NCBI RefSeq assembly: GCF_020379485.1
Contig: NW_026016672.1
Span: forward strand, 21,343 to 85,342
Origin: Brassica napus
Taxonomy: Eukaryota; Streptophyta; Magnoliopsida; Brassicales; Brassicaceae
Length of the DNA stretch: 64,000 nt
Direction: 5' to 3'
Shown: piece by piece, positions 1 to 9,675 of the stretch
Position numbering within the stretch: the stretch's first letter is position 1
Layout of the letters: each line of letters opens with the position of its first letter
Translations under genes and position numbers: made by a program
The notes under the pieces: generated by a model
Seen by the model: the letters and a program-made list of their open reading frames with translations, nothing else
The model's database searches: none
What the model was told of the DNA's origin: nothing

Positions 1-1360
1 GATCAAGGAGTCCCAACCTTATGTGAATTGACTCCATTGTCTTTTGCCTAGCCGCCTTAGTGAATACATCTGCCAACTGATCCTCACTCCTTGTGTAGCA
101 CGGCAGTATCACTCCCAAGACTATCATCTGCCTCACCTTATGACAGTCCACTTCAATATGCTTGGTTCTTTCATGGAACACCGAGTTTGTGGCTATGTGA
201 ATGGCTGCTTGATTGTCACAGTGCATGGTCATTGGTGTTGCTTGCTCAATCTCCAAGTGCTTCAGTATTCCTTTAATCCATACCAACTCATTTGTGAGCT
301 TTAGCATTGCTCTATACTCAGCCTCGGCACTTGAGCATGACACCACCTTCTGCTTCTTACTCTTCCAAGTAACCATGTTTCCACCAATGAATGTGCAATA
401 GCCGGTTGTAGATCTTCTATCTGTTCTGTCTCCAGCCCAATCTGCATCACAATATCCCACTGCTTCAGTACTCCCGTTACAACCCATCCATATACCAAGC
501 CCTTGAGTTCCATTCAGATACATGAAAACTCTTTCTACCATGCGCCAGTGATGCTCTCTTGGAGCTTGCATATGCTGACTCACTTGGTTCACAGCAAAAC
601 AGATGTCTGGCCTAGTGATGGTTAGATAGATCAGCTTCCCCACAAGCTTCCTGTATAGCTTTGGATCATGAAATAGCTTACTATCTTCTAGCTCCCCCTC
701 ACGTGGAGCTTTATACCCATCCTCCATGGGCATCTTGGCTGTCTTTCCTCCATACGCACCAGCCTCCTTCAACAGATCCAAGATATACTTCCTTTGTGAG
801 ATGAACAACCCTTCTTCTGATCTGCACAGCTCAATTCCAAGGAAGTACTTCATTTCTCCCAAGTCTTTGATGTCAAACACAGATTTCAGAAACTCCTTGG
901 TCTCCTTGATTCCCACCTTATCACTTCCTGTGATAACTATGTCATCCACATATACAAGAAGCACAACAATGCCAGCAGGTGTAGTAAGAGTGAAGAGAGT
1001 GTGATCAAGCTCTGATTTCCTGAAACCTCTTCCATTTAGAGTTGTGCTCAGCTTGTGATACCATGCCCTTGGTGATTGCTTTAACCCATAGATGGCCTTC
1101 TTCAATCTCAGCACATTCCCTGGTTTCACCATCCCTTCTAGGCCCGGAGGTGGTAGCATGTAAACTTCATCTTCTAACTCTCCTTGGAGAAATGCATTCT
1201 TAACATCCATCTGCCAAAGATCCCACCCAAGGTTAGTAGCCACTGATAGGACTATTCGAATGGTGTGTAGCTTTGCAACTGGAGCAAATGTATCAATGTA
1301 GTCTTCTCCATAAGTCTGAGTGAACCCTCTTGCTACCAGTCTAGTCTTCTTCCTCTCAAT
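1..1360 (-). pseudogene. Reverse transcriptase-RNase H segment of copia A (frameshifted, 3'-truncated)
   Basis: Minus-strand reading frame that starts at IERKKTRLVARG and runs off the window start in the last residues of pol (ending ...RLGLLD). It covers the copia RT with the DVKNAFLQGELEDEVYM block and YVDD active site, the RNase H CDADWAGD and SSAEAEYRAM blocks, and the terminal KHIEVDCHKVRQ and LADVFTKAA motifs. It is out of frame with the upstream gag-integrase ORF. Compared with the same region of J (24560-25020), about 450-480 bp are missing: the integrase C-terminal linker and the RT N-terminus. The join lies at a shared GAT (about 1358-1362). The remaining RT-RNase H frame looks open to the window edge. 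Confidence 0.9.
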
Positions 1361-4103
1361 CTTCTTCATTCAGTTCTCCTGTTGATGGTCCTTTTCCACT
1401 TTGGACAGGAGAATCAGTTCCTCTGTTTCCTAGCTCACCGGCCTCTTCTAAGCCTTGGTCCTCTAGTTCAGATACTGATTCACTTCCCCCCTCATGTGCA
1501 AAGTGGGATGGTTCTTCTGCTGCAGCTGGAGTAGGTTCTGGACGCCTACTCTGATCCTGGGACACTCCAATGCCGAGCCCCTCTAGGATGTTTCTCAAGC
1601 AAGCAGCTCTTTCTGATGGCTGGGAGAGATCCTCCAAGTCTTCCCATGTCTGCTCATCATAGTATCCTTTGTCTTCCATGAATCTGACATCCCTTGACAC
1701 TAGGACTCTCCTAGCTGTAGGATCATAGCATTTGTATCCCTTCTGTGAAGTGGAATACCCAATCATCATAGCCTTGGTGCTCTTTGCTTCTAGTTTGTTT
1801 CTCTGCTCGCCTGGTACAAGAACATAACACACGCATCCAAAGGTCCTCAGGTGATCCAAGACTGGCCTGCTCTTGTTGAGTACCTCAAATGGAGATTGAT
1901 CTGCCAAGATCCTGGTTGGTATCCTGTTGATCAGGTAGCACGCAGTCATCACAGCATCACTCCAATACCTCTTGGGAACCCCTTTGTGGAACATCATGGA
2001 CCGGGACACCTCCATGAGATGTCTGTTCTTCCTTTCCGCAACTCCATTCTGCTGTGGAGTGTATGGGCAGCTAGTCTGGTGAAGAATCCCATGTTGAGCA
2101 AGGTGATCACGAAATGCATGCCCAGTATACTCCCCACCATTATCAGACCTGAAAATCTTAATCTTGGCATGATATTGGTTAGTCACATAGGCTTGAAAAT
2201 TTTTAAATGCATCAAGGACCCTATCTTTAGTTTTAATCAATGTTAACCAGGTGTATTTGGATTTTTCATCAATGAATGTGACATAATACTTGTAATCATC
2301 CCTAGATAAGCAAGGTGCCGTCCAAACATCAGAGTGAATTAAATCAAAGCAGTTTGCATAAAGAGTAGATGATCTCTGAAAAACAGTCTTACAATGTTTG
2401 CCCAAAATACATGCCTCACAATCATTATTTTTAAACATGACACCTGGTAACATAATGCTTAAGGCCCTAACATGTGGATGTCCTACCCTAGCATGCCACA
2501 GAGCATCAGTACTTAAGGAAGAAACAGAACTAAACGAGAAACAAGAACTAGAAATAGGTGCAAGGTCTTCAATCATGTAAAGATCCCCCTTGGTTGCTCC
2601 TTGCCCAATCAACTTACTGCTCTTAATATCCTGAAACTTAACATCATTAGGACTGAAAATAACATTGCATTGAAGATCAGTAGTGCATTTCTTAACTGAT
2701 AAAAGATTAGAGGTGAACTCAGGCATGTAAAAAGCTTTTGAATCCTTATTAAACAAGTTCAGTTTACCAATGCCCCTAATGGGAATTCTATCTCCATTCG
2801 CAATCATAACATGTCCAAGGGCAGGTTCTATGTCTTTTATCAGATTGTTATCACTAATCATGTGATGAGATGCACCAGAGTCAATTATCAATGGTTTATG
2901 CAAGCTCCTAGCAGTCTTGGTTCTAGATGTTTCATTTTCAGCTTTCAGGCTCTTAACTACTCCTAACAATCTATCAGTTATGCTAGTATGAGCAGTGGCA
3001 GTACATGAGATTTTAAAAATGTCTAACAGTTTATCAGAGATACTAGGTAATGTATGAGCAGAGTATGAGTATCCAAGAGTGTTGCCTAGCATTTTACCAG
3101 ACTCCTTGAGGGCTCGGATGAAAGCCTCAAAGTCAGCCTTGGTGATCACCTCCTGAGAAGTTAGAGCTCTGCCTTCACTTTCACCCGCCTTGACATTTGG
3201 ACTAGCCCCTGATGAGCCGGCACCACTTGCTTCAGCAGAAAGGTGAGCCTTAGCTTCTCTATCCTTGTTGAACTTGCTAGGCCTGAGGTGTGGATGTAGG
3301 ATCCAGCACTGACTCTTCTTATGCCCCTGCCGCTTGCAATGCTCACAGCTTCCCTCATACTTCTCATACTTCCTTCCATCTCCACGGTACGCTGCCTTGT
3401 TTGCTTGCGCCTCTTCTGCTTTATGAGCCGTGGACATTCCCTTCTTGCCTCCAAACAACCCATGAGAGCCTTCCTCCTTCTGAAGTTGTGCGCATACCTC
3501 CTCCATGGATGGGAGAGTAGGTGATCTCAGGATATGCTTGATCACATCCTGGTAGCTTTCATCTAGAGTCATCAATAGCCCAAACACCTGATCTTGCTCT
3601 CTCCTCTCAATGAGCGATTCCTCATCAGTTGTGTTGGGTCTAAGACTCTCAAGTTCGGACCACAAAGCTCCAAACTTCCCCATGTGCTTGGTGAGATCTT
3701 CTCCATCTTGCCTCAAGACACTGATGGTTTGCTTCAGATCAAACACCCGGCTTATGTTGGACTTGTTTCCATACCTCTTATGGAGCATGTCCCAAAGGCG
3801 CTTAGGAGTCTCAAAGTGCACGTAAGCTTCAAGTATGGGGAGCTCCAGGGAGGCATGGAGCACAGACAGCACCATCAAATCCTCTTGGACCCATCTCTTT
3901 GCTTCAGCTACCGCAAGAGTCTTCCCGTCGCCTTCTTCTTCATCTTCTTTGGCCACTGGCTCCGGACCATCATCTGTGATGTGGTTCCACAGCCCTGGCC
4001 TTCCAATGGTAGTCCTCACCAACTGGGACCACATCAAGTAGTTCGAGCCTCCCTTCAGTGCAACCGGAACCGTCACCAGTTTGCTAAAGTTGGTCGTCTC
4101 CAT
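1356..4103 (-). pseudogene. Gag-protease-integrase part of copia A polyprotein
   Basis: Encodes the nucleocapsid, protease and integrase parts of a copia polyprotein. The chosen start is the ATG of METTNFSKLV at 4103; the open frame extends upstream only with non-ATG codons. Domains in order: the copia gag N-terminal domain (VALKGGSNYLMWSQLV), a gag UBN2-like region (about residues 60-220), a CCHC zinc knuckle (CEHCKRQGHKKSQC, about residue 253), protease with the active site IDSGASHHMISD (about residue 408), the GAG-pre-integrase HHCC region (LWHARVGHPH...CEACILGKHC), and the integrase DDE core (HSDVWTAP, RSDNGGEY, QQNGVAERK). The frame ends at GELNEED followed by TGA, created by an internal deletion that removes the start of RT. 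A, J and L are one family. Confidence 0.9.
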
Positions 4104-4179
4104 CTCCTCTTCTTTATCACACAAGAACAAACTCGCAAATGTAAAGAAAGGAACAAGGATCTCTCAATACCAAAGCCAA

Positions 4180-4195
4180 CCTGGCTCTGATACCA
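4180..4195 (-). other. Primer-binding site of copia A
   Basis: On the minus strand it reads TGGTATCAGAGCCAGG, complementary to the 3' end of plant initiator tRNA-Met, directly adjoining the 5' LTR. The gag ATG is about 75 bp downstream. Confidence 0.9.
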
Positions 4196-4785
4196 TATGA
4201 GATTAGAGAGTAGAATAGGTATTGAGAGATTTGGTAAGAGATTAAGAGAAGTTTAGAAGAGATTGTGAAAGAAATGGGGAGATTTATGTATGAACCATGA
4301 TGAACAAGAGAGAGACTAGAGAGAGAGTAACATGATTCGCATTAATCCATTAATGAGAGAGTGTTTACAATATATAGGAGTGTGATCTAGGTTTTAAGAA
4401 GAGACTAAGCATGTGAGGTCAAGTCTAAGGGAGCCTTTAATTTGAACCGGACCAATGAGCCTCTCCACACGCGTGGTCACTATGCTAAAAGTGAACCTTA
4501 TCCTTCCAGCCTGTGCCAGCCTGTAGAGATGCTCTTCCTCTATCCATAAACGGTCATATGCCTTCTTTGGTCAAGGCAAAACGTGATCAGACCGTGAACT
4601 ACTTCTCACGGTAACATTTCTTTACCGCATGGTCGATACCGTCTGTACGGCCGTACGGCCCTGGTACGGACCTGTACGGACCGGTACGGATGGTTCTCCC
4701 TAAGGCCAATCCTTCTCCTCTTCTCCACATCACAACCTCTTCAACCCTGAACAACTCTCCTTATATTCCTCAGCTCATCTCAACA
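4196..4785 (-). repeat. 5' LTR of copia A (590 bp)
   Basis: On the minus strand it begins TGTTGAGATGAGCTG and ends ...CTCATA just before the primer-binding site, so the termini are TG...TA. It matches the J and L LTRs. U3 contains a cluster of CCGTAC/GTACGG motifs (about 4646-4692) and a GCGGTAA...TTACCG inverted motif. A TATATA-type box lies in the segment corresponding to 20584-20590 of J. Confidence 0.9.
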
Positions 4786-6412
4786 AACACATCTGCAAGC
4801 TGATCTTCACTTCTTGTATAACATGGCAGAATCACTCCTAGGATAATCATCTGCCTCACCTTATGACAATCCACCTCTATGTGCTTTGTTCTCTCATGAA
4901 ACACTGAGTTGGAGGCAATGTGGATAGCTGCTTGATTGTCACAATGCATAGTCATAGGAGCACTCTGCTCAATCTCTAGATGCGTCAAGATCCCCTTGAT
5001 CCACACCAACTCGTTTGTCAGCTTCAACATGGCTCTATACTCAGCTTCAGCACTTGAACAAGAGATAACCTTCTGCTTCTTACTCTTCCAAGTAACCAAG
5101 TTCCCTCCAATGAATGTACAATACCCAGTAGTTGATCTCCTGTCCACTCTATCTCCTGCCCAATCAGCATCACAATACCCAACCACTTCTGTACTGCCAT
5201 TACAGCCCATCCAAACTCCTTGTCCAGCCGTCCCACTCAAATACCTCAGTATCCTATCAACCATCTTCCAGTGATGGACCTTTGGCGCCTGCATATGTTG
5301 ACTCACTTGATTCACAGCAAAGCATATATCTGGCCTGGTAATAGTCAAGTAGATCAGCTTGCCAACCATCTTCCTATACAGCTTAGCATCCTCAAACAAC
5401 TGGTTCTCTTCAACCTCCCCCTCACGTAAGACTTTATACCCCTCTTCAAGAGGTGTCTTGGCTACCTTTCCTCCAAGTACATCAGTCTCCTTCAACATAT
5501 CCATTGTATACTTCCTTTGACACATAAACAAACCCTCCTTGGATCTGCATATCTCAATCCCCAAGAAATACTTCATCTCTCCCAAGTCTTTGATATCAAA
5601 CACAGACTTGAGGAACTCTTTAGTGGCTTTAATCCCAGCCTTATCACTCCCTGTGATAATCAAATCATCCACATATACCAGTATCACAATGATCCCTGAT
5701 GGAGTAACCAAAGTGAAGAGTGTATGATCCAGTTCAGACTTCCTGAATCCTCTCCCATTGAGAGTTGTACTCAGCTTTCTGTACCAAGCTCTAGGAGACT
5801 GCTTCAACCCATATATTGCCTTCTTCAATCTCAAAACATTTCCTGGTTTTACTAGATGCTCAAGACCAGGAGGAGGAAGCATGTATACCTCATCTTCTAG
5901 CTCACCTTGTAAGAAAGCATTCTTCACATCCATCTGCCACAAATCCCACTCCAAGTTTGTTGCAATGGACAACACAATCCGAACTGTGTGCAGCTTAGCT
6001 ACTGGTGCAAAGGTATCAATGTAATCCTCTCCATAGGTTTGTGTAAATCCTCTTGCAACCAGTCTGGTCTTCTTCCTATCAATCTGTCCATTTGCTAGAT
6101 ACTTGATTGTGAAGATCCATCTACTAGATACAGCCTTCTTTCCCTTAGGCAGCTCACTCTCATACCATGTATCATTCTTGATCATAGCACCTGCTTCAGC
6201 TCCCACTGATTCTTTCCATTCCTTGTCTAACATAGCTTCTTCATAAGTCCTTGGCACATAACTCTCATCCAGACTAATCATAAAGGCATAATGCTCCTCT
6301 GGAAACTCAGCAAAGGAACACACGGCTTGAGAAGGATGCTCCACAGCCTGGGCATTGTAGTACACTCTCGTGTTTACCCAGTTGGAAGGATCCCTCTTTA
6401 TCCTTGTGCTCC
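4786..6412 (-). pseudogene. RT-RNase H part of copia B
   Basis: Minus-strand frame beginning in RRSTR...SNWVNTRVYYNAQAV and covering RT (DVKNAFLQGELEDEVYM, active site YVDDLIITGSD) and RNase H (CDADWAGDRVDRRSTTGY, SCSSAEAEYRAM, HCDNQAAIH). It ends in LADVF, where element A is inserted; the last codons of the open frame before the stop at 4770 derive from A's LTR. It is shifted relative to the upstream integrase frame by loss of one base near 6413: one A is missing where LRRSTR should be encoded. Catalytic residues look intact. Confidence 0.9.
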
Positions 6413-8371
6413 TCTCAAAGCTTGCACCTGATCTTCAGTTTGCACACTAGCCGGCTCCACTTGCTCATCTTCTGAACTGGCCGGTCCGACTTGTTCTTCT
6501 CCACTAGACTGAACCTCATCTACTTCTCCACTAGACTGAACCTCATCCACTTCTCCACTAGACTGAACATTGTTCTCAACTTGATCATGAAGACCTGAAT
6601 CCTCTTGGTTTTGCTCTTGCTCACCAGATTCAGTTCCATTCCCCCTCTCATGATCAAGAGGAGTTGTTCTTCCAGCTCCACCAGTCTGATTGGAAGACTC
6701 TCTCCTGCCGGGTTCCTGATCCTGGGACAACCCTATCCCGAGCTTCTCCAACAACACTCTCAGTATTGTTGCCTTATCAGATGGAGCTTGAGACAAATCC
6801 TTCAGATTTTCCCACTCCTTTTCTTCATAATAACCTTTTGTTTCAACAAACTTCACTTCTCTAGATACCATCACTCTCCTTGCTTCAGGATCATAGCACT
6901 TGTACCCTTTCTGAGTGATAGAGTAACCAATGAACATAGCCTTAGTACTCTTTGCCTCCAGCTTGTTTCTCTGCTCTCCTGGAACCATGACATAGCACAC
7001 ACACCCAAAGACACGTAGGTGATCAATGACAGGTTTGCTCTTGTTCAACACTTCAAATGGAGACAGATTCTTCAATATCTTGGTTGGAACCCGGTTGATG
7101 AGATAGCAAGCAGTCTGCACAGCATCACTCCAAAAACGTTTTGGGACATTTGCATGAAACATCATTGATCTAGCAACCTCCATCAAGTGCCTGTTCTTCC
7201 TCTCAGCTACACCATTCTGCTGTGGTGTATAAGGACAGCTAGTCTGATGCACAATCCCATGCTTGGCTAGATGACTCTTGAAGGCATTGCTGATGTATTC
7301 ACCTCCATTATCTGATCTCAGTACCTTCACAGTAGCATTGTATTGATTAGATACATATGCTTGGAAGTTCATAAATGCTTCTAGCACCCTATCTTTAGAT
7401 GGAAGCAATGTAAGCCAAGTATACTTAGACTTCTCATCAATGAATGTCACAAAGTACTTCTGGCTATCTCTAGACAAACAAGGAGCAGTCCACACATCTG
7501 AATGAACTAGATCAAAGCAATGCTCATAAGTAGTTTCTGATGTTGGAAAAACAGTCCTACAATGCTTTCCTAATATGCATGCTTCACACTCCAAGTGATT
7601 AAATGACATATTAGGAATTATCAATTCAATAGCACGAGCATGAGGATGACCCAATCTAGCATGCCAAGTAATACTATCAATCTTCTCATAAGTACTACTC
7701 AAACACATAGAATCAAAGGGTTTAGAAATCTTAGCCAATTGGAGCTGGTATAGATTATTCTTGCTGTCTCCTCTCCCAATGACCCTTCCAGTCTTCAAAT
7801 CTTGGAACTCAACATCATCTGGCCTGAATACTACTTGACAGCCAAGATCAATCGTGGCTTTCCTCACAGATACCAGATTTGAAGCAAACTGTGGCATGTA
7901 GAAGGCATCTGAGTCTTTGTCAAATAGCTTGAGCTTTCCAACCCCTTCTATTGGAATCCTATCTCCATTGGCTATCATCACACCCCCAGTGGCTTTCTTT
8001 ACATCACTCATTAAGCTTCTATCACTAATCATGTGATGACTTGCTCCAGAATCAACAATGATGGGTTTGTTGGATGTGGATGATTTGGCAGGAGCACCTT
8101 GTCTCCGGGTCGTAGCCAAAGCATACACATACTTGACAAACTCATCCCATTCATCCTTTGTGACACGCTCATCTGCTCCTTTGGTCTCTAGCTTCCTCAT
8201 GACCCCACTGCTCTCTACAGATTCTCCCATGTAAGCTGAGTAAGAACACTCTCCCATAAGAATCTGTTGTGCTTCTTCTCTGCCCATCTTCATAGTACCA
8301 TAGCTACCTTGATAACCAGACAGTATGCTTCTCTTCCAACACCTTCCTCTTCTGATCTGAGCCTTAGAACG
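6398..8371 (-). pseudogene. Protease-integrase part of copia B
   Basis: In the same frame as the B gag below, separated from it by a single TGA (8372-8374). In order: a basic linker without a recognisable CCHC zinc knuckle, a segment with GECSYSAYMGES that is conserved in E, protease IVDSGASHHMISD, the GAG-pre-integrase HHCC region (WHARLGHPHARA...CEACILGKHC), and the integrase catalytic blocks HSDVWTAP, RSDNGGEY and QQNGVAERKN. The C-terminal linker contains an imperfect repeat of VQSSGEVDE units (about 6505-6560). The frame closes at GAQG-stop through the one-base deletion near 6413. Confidence 0.88.
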
Positions 8372-8980
8372 TCATCTCAGCCTTCCCTTCTTCCTTTTAG
8401 CACCCTCCTTACTCCAAGTTATCTCTTTGTTCTCTTCCATCACTTGATGAAGCCTCTGAACAAGTACACACACTTCTTCCATGTTGGGTAGCTTCTCTTC
8501 CTTGAGAATAAGCTTTACCAACCAGCCATAAGATGAATCCAAGCTTGCAAGGAGGCTGAAGACAACATCTTGCTCTCGCCACTCTTCTAGCACTCTTGGA
8601 ACACAACTTCTTGGTCTCAAGCTTTGTAACTCCGACCACAAACATCTCAGCTTCTTCACATGCTGATTGAAACCTTCTTTCCCTTGTTTCAACTCACAGA
8701 TCATCTTCCTGACTTCATACATCCTCCTTAGATTGATCTTGTTCTCATAAACATCTTCAATCTTCTCAAGAGATATACTTTCTTCAAGACTCAACTGATC
8801 TTCACATTTCAACCTTGCTGTCTGACCCCCATCAGCAGCTCTCTCCATTAAAGGTTCTCCCTTTACTTGATTACTCCAAATCTCACAGCTTCCCAAAGCT
8901 GTCTTTACCCATCTTGGCCAAACCCACTTGTTTTCTTCTTGAATCTTCACTACTCCACTAGATTCGTGCTTCATATCCAT
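8372..8980 (-). pseudogene. Gag N-terminal part of copia B
   Basis: Start chosen at the ATG of MDMKHESSG (8980); upstream codons in the open frame look like leader. It carries a copia gag-like core: KTALGSCEIW, a helical region with YENKINLRRMYEVRKMI, LRCLWSELQSLRPR and REQDVVFSLLASLDSSYG, which parallels the YGNxSNLSRVFEVK / WSELExLRP / REQDKVFGLL order of the other copia gags here. It ends in a lysine/arginine-rich stretch (KEGAKRKKGRLR) and a TGA. Because the downstream ORF is in the same frame, I read this as one gag-pol frame with a nonsense mutation. Sequence identity to the A, F and H gags is low. Confidence 0.8.
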
Positions 8981-9130
8981 GTTTCCACCAGAGAATCTCA
9001 AATAAACCCAGCCACAAAAGAATAGACAACACACATACCCAGAAACCTCAATAATCCCAAGAACACTCAAGAACACTCAAGAACACTCTGATTTTGAGAA
9101 AAAGAAATCACACTCACCCCCCTTTGCCAA

Positions 9131-9146
9131 CCTGGCTCTGATACCA
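9131..9146 (-). other. Primer-binding site of copia B
   Basis: Minus-strand TGGTATCAGAGCCAGG, complementary to initiator tRNA-Met, directly adjoining the 5' LTR of B. Confidence 0.9.
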
Positions 9147-9675
9147 TATACACTTTTGTGTATTAGAGCATGATTCAAATAATCAGAGATAATCAGATGA
9201 AAAGATTAAAGAGATTAAGAGATTTTAGTGAGAGAATAAAGAGAGAGACTCAAAACTCCATTAATTATTAAAGATGAGGTTTACAACATATTTATGTGAG
9301 AGAGACAATACATTTCGAAATCCATAAGATAAGAAAGAGATTCAGAGCATGTGTAGTCAAAGAGAGCCATCCAAAAGCATCCAATGGGAGTCTTCACATG
9401 CTTGATCCCTTTGGCATCTTTTACTAGATGCTGTCTACTTTACAGCCTGTCTCCAGCCTCTCTAGCTTGAGGAAACCTTATCCTGACTGCTCCTTCCTTA
9501 TCCAAGGGCTCCTTGGTCGTGGGTAACTCTCCAAAGTGAAGCAAGATCACTTTCCAAGCTTTAACTGAGTTACCACAGTAAAACTAAAGTTACTGTGGTA
9601 AAACTCCAAAGTTACTGTATGCCTCAATCCTCTTTCTCTATCAATGTCTCCTCTCTTTATTACCTCATCTCAACA
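9147..9675 (-). repeat. 5' LTR of copia B (about 529 bp)
   Basis: On the minus strand it begins TGTTGAGATGAGGTAATAAAG and ends ...GTGTATA before the primer-binding site. It shares long blocks with the E LTR (54339-54828), for example the ACTCAAAACTCCATTAATTA block. It lacks the CCGTAC cluster of the other copia LTRs but carries a perfect 12-bp inverted repeat, listed separately. It abuts satellite at 9676. Confidence 0.88.
9570..9601. repeat. Perfect 12-bp inverted repeat in B LTR U3
   Basis: TTACCACAGTAA (9570-9581) and TTACTGTGGTAA (9590-9601) are exact reverse complements separated by 8 bp. A nearly identical arrangement in the opposite arm order occurs in the E LTR at about 54722-54757. 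A role as a promoter or DNA-binding element is inference. Confidence 0.85.

Larger units (their letters stand above)
1..4785 (-). mobile_element. Copia element A (partial), inserted in copia element B
   Basis: Minus-strand Ty1/copia LTR retrotransposon. Present are the 5' LTR (right end), a primer-binding site complementary to initiator tRNA-Met, gag-protease-integrase, and most of RT-RNase H. The 3' end of pol and the 3' LTR lie left of the window. The 5' LTR abuts the pol reading frame of element B within its LADVF motif, so A is nested in B; the TSD would be AACAC (4786-4790), but the other copy is outside the window. A belongs to the same family as J and L: LTRs of 590-600 bp that start TGTTGAGATGAGCTG and near-identical proteins. 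It has a deletion between integrase and RT and cannot be autonomous. Confidence 0.93.
4786..9675 (-). mobile_element. Copia element B (partial), inserted in satellite
   Basis: Minus-strand copia element of the same family as E. It has a 5' LTR at the right (9147-9675), an initiator tRNA-Met primer-binding site, and gag-protease-integrase-RT-RNase H. The pol 3' end is cut by insertion of A at 4785, and the remaining B sequence is expected left of the window. The 5' LTR directly abuts satellite array 1 at 9676, so B inserted within the array. Coding lesions visible are one in-frame TGA near the end of gag and one single-base deletion between integrase and RT; otherwise the frame is continuous. 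Confidence 0.92.

Noticed and set aside
3594..4190. 198-codon plus-strand ORF opposite A gag
   Set aside because: Antisense shadow of the copia gag; the same antisense frame appears opposite J gag and has no domain.
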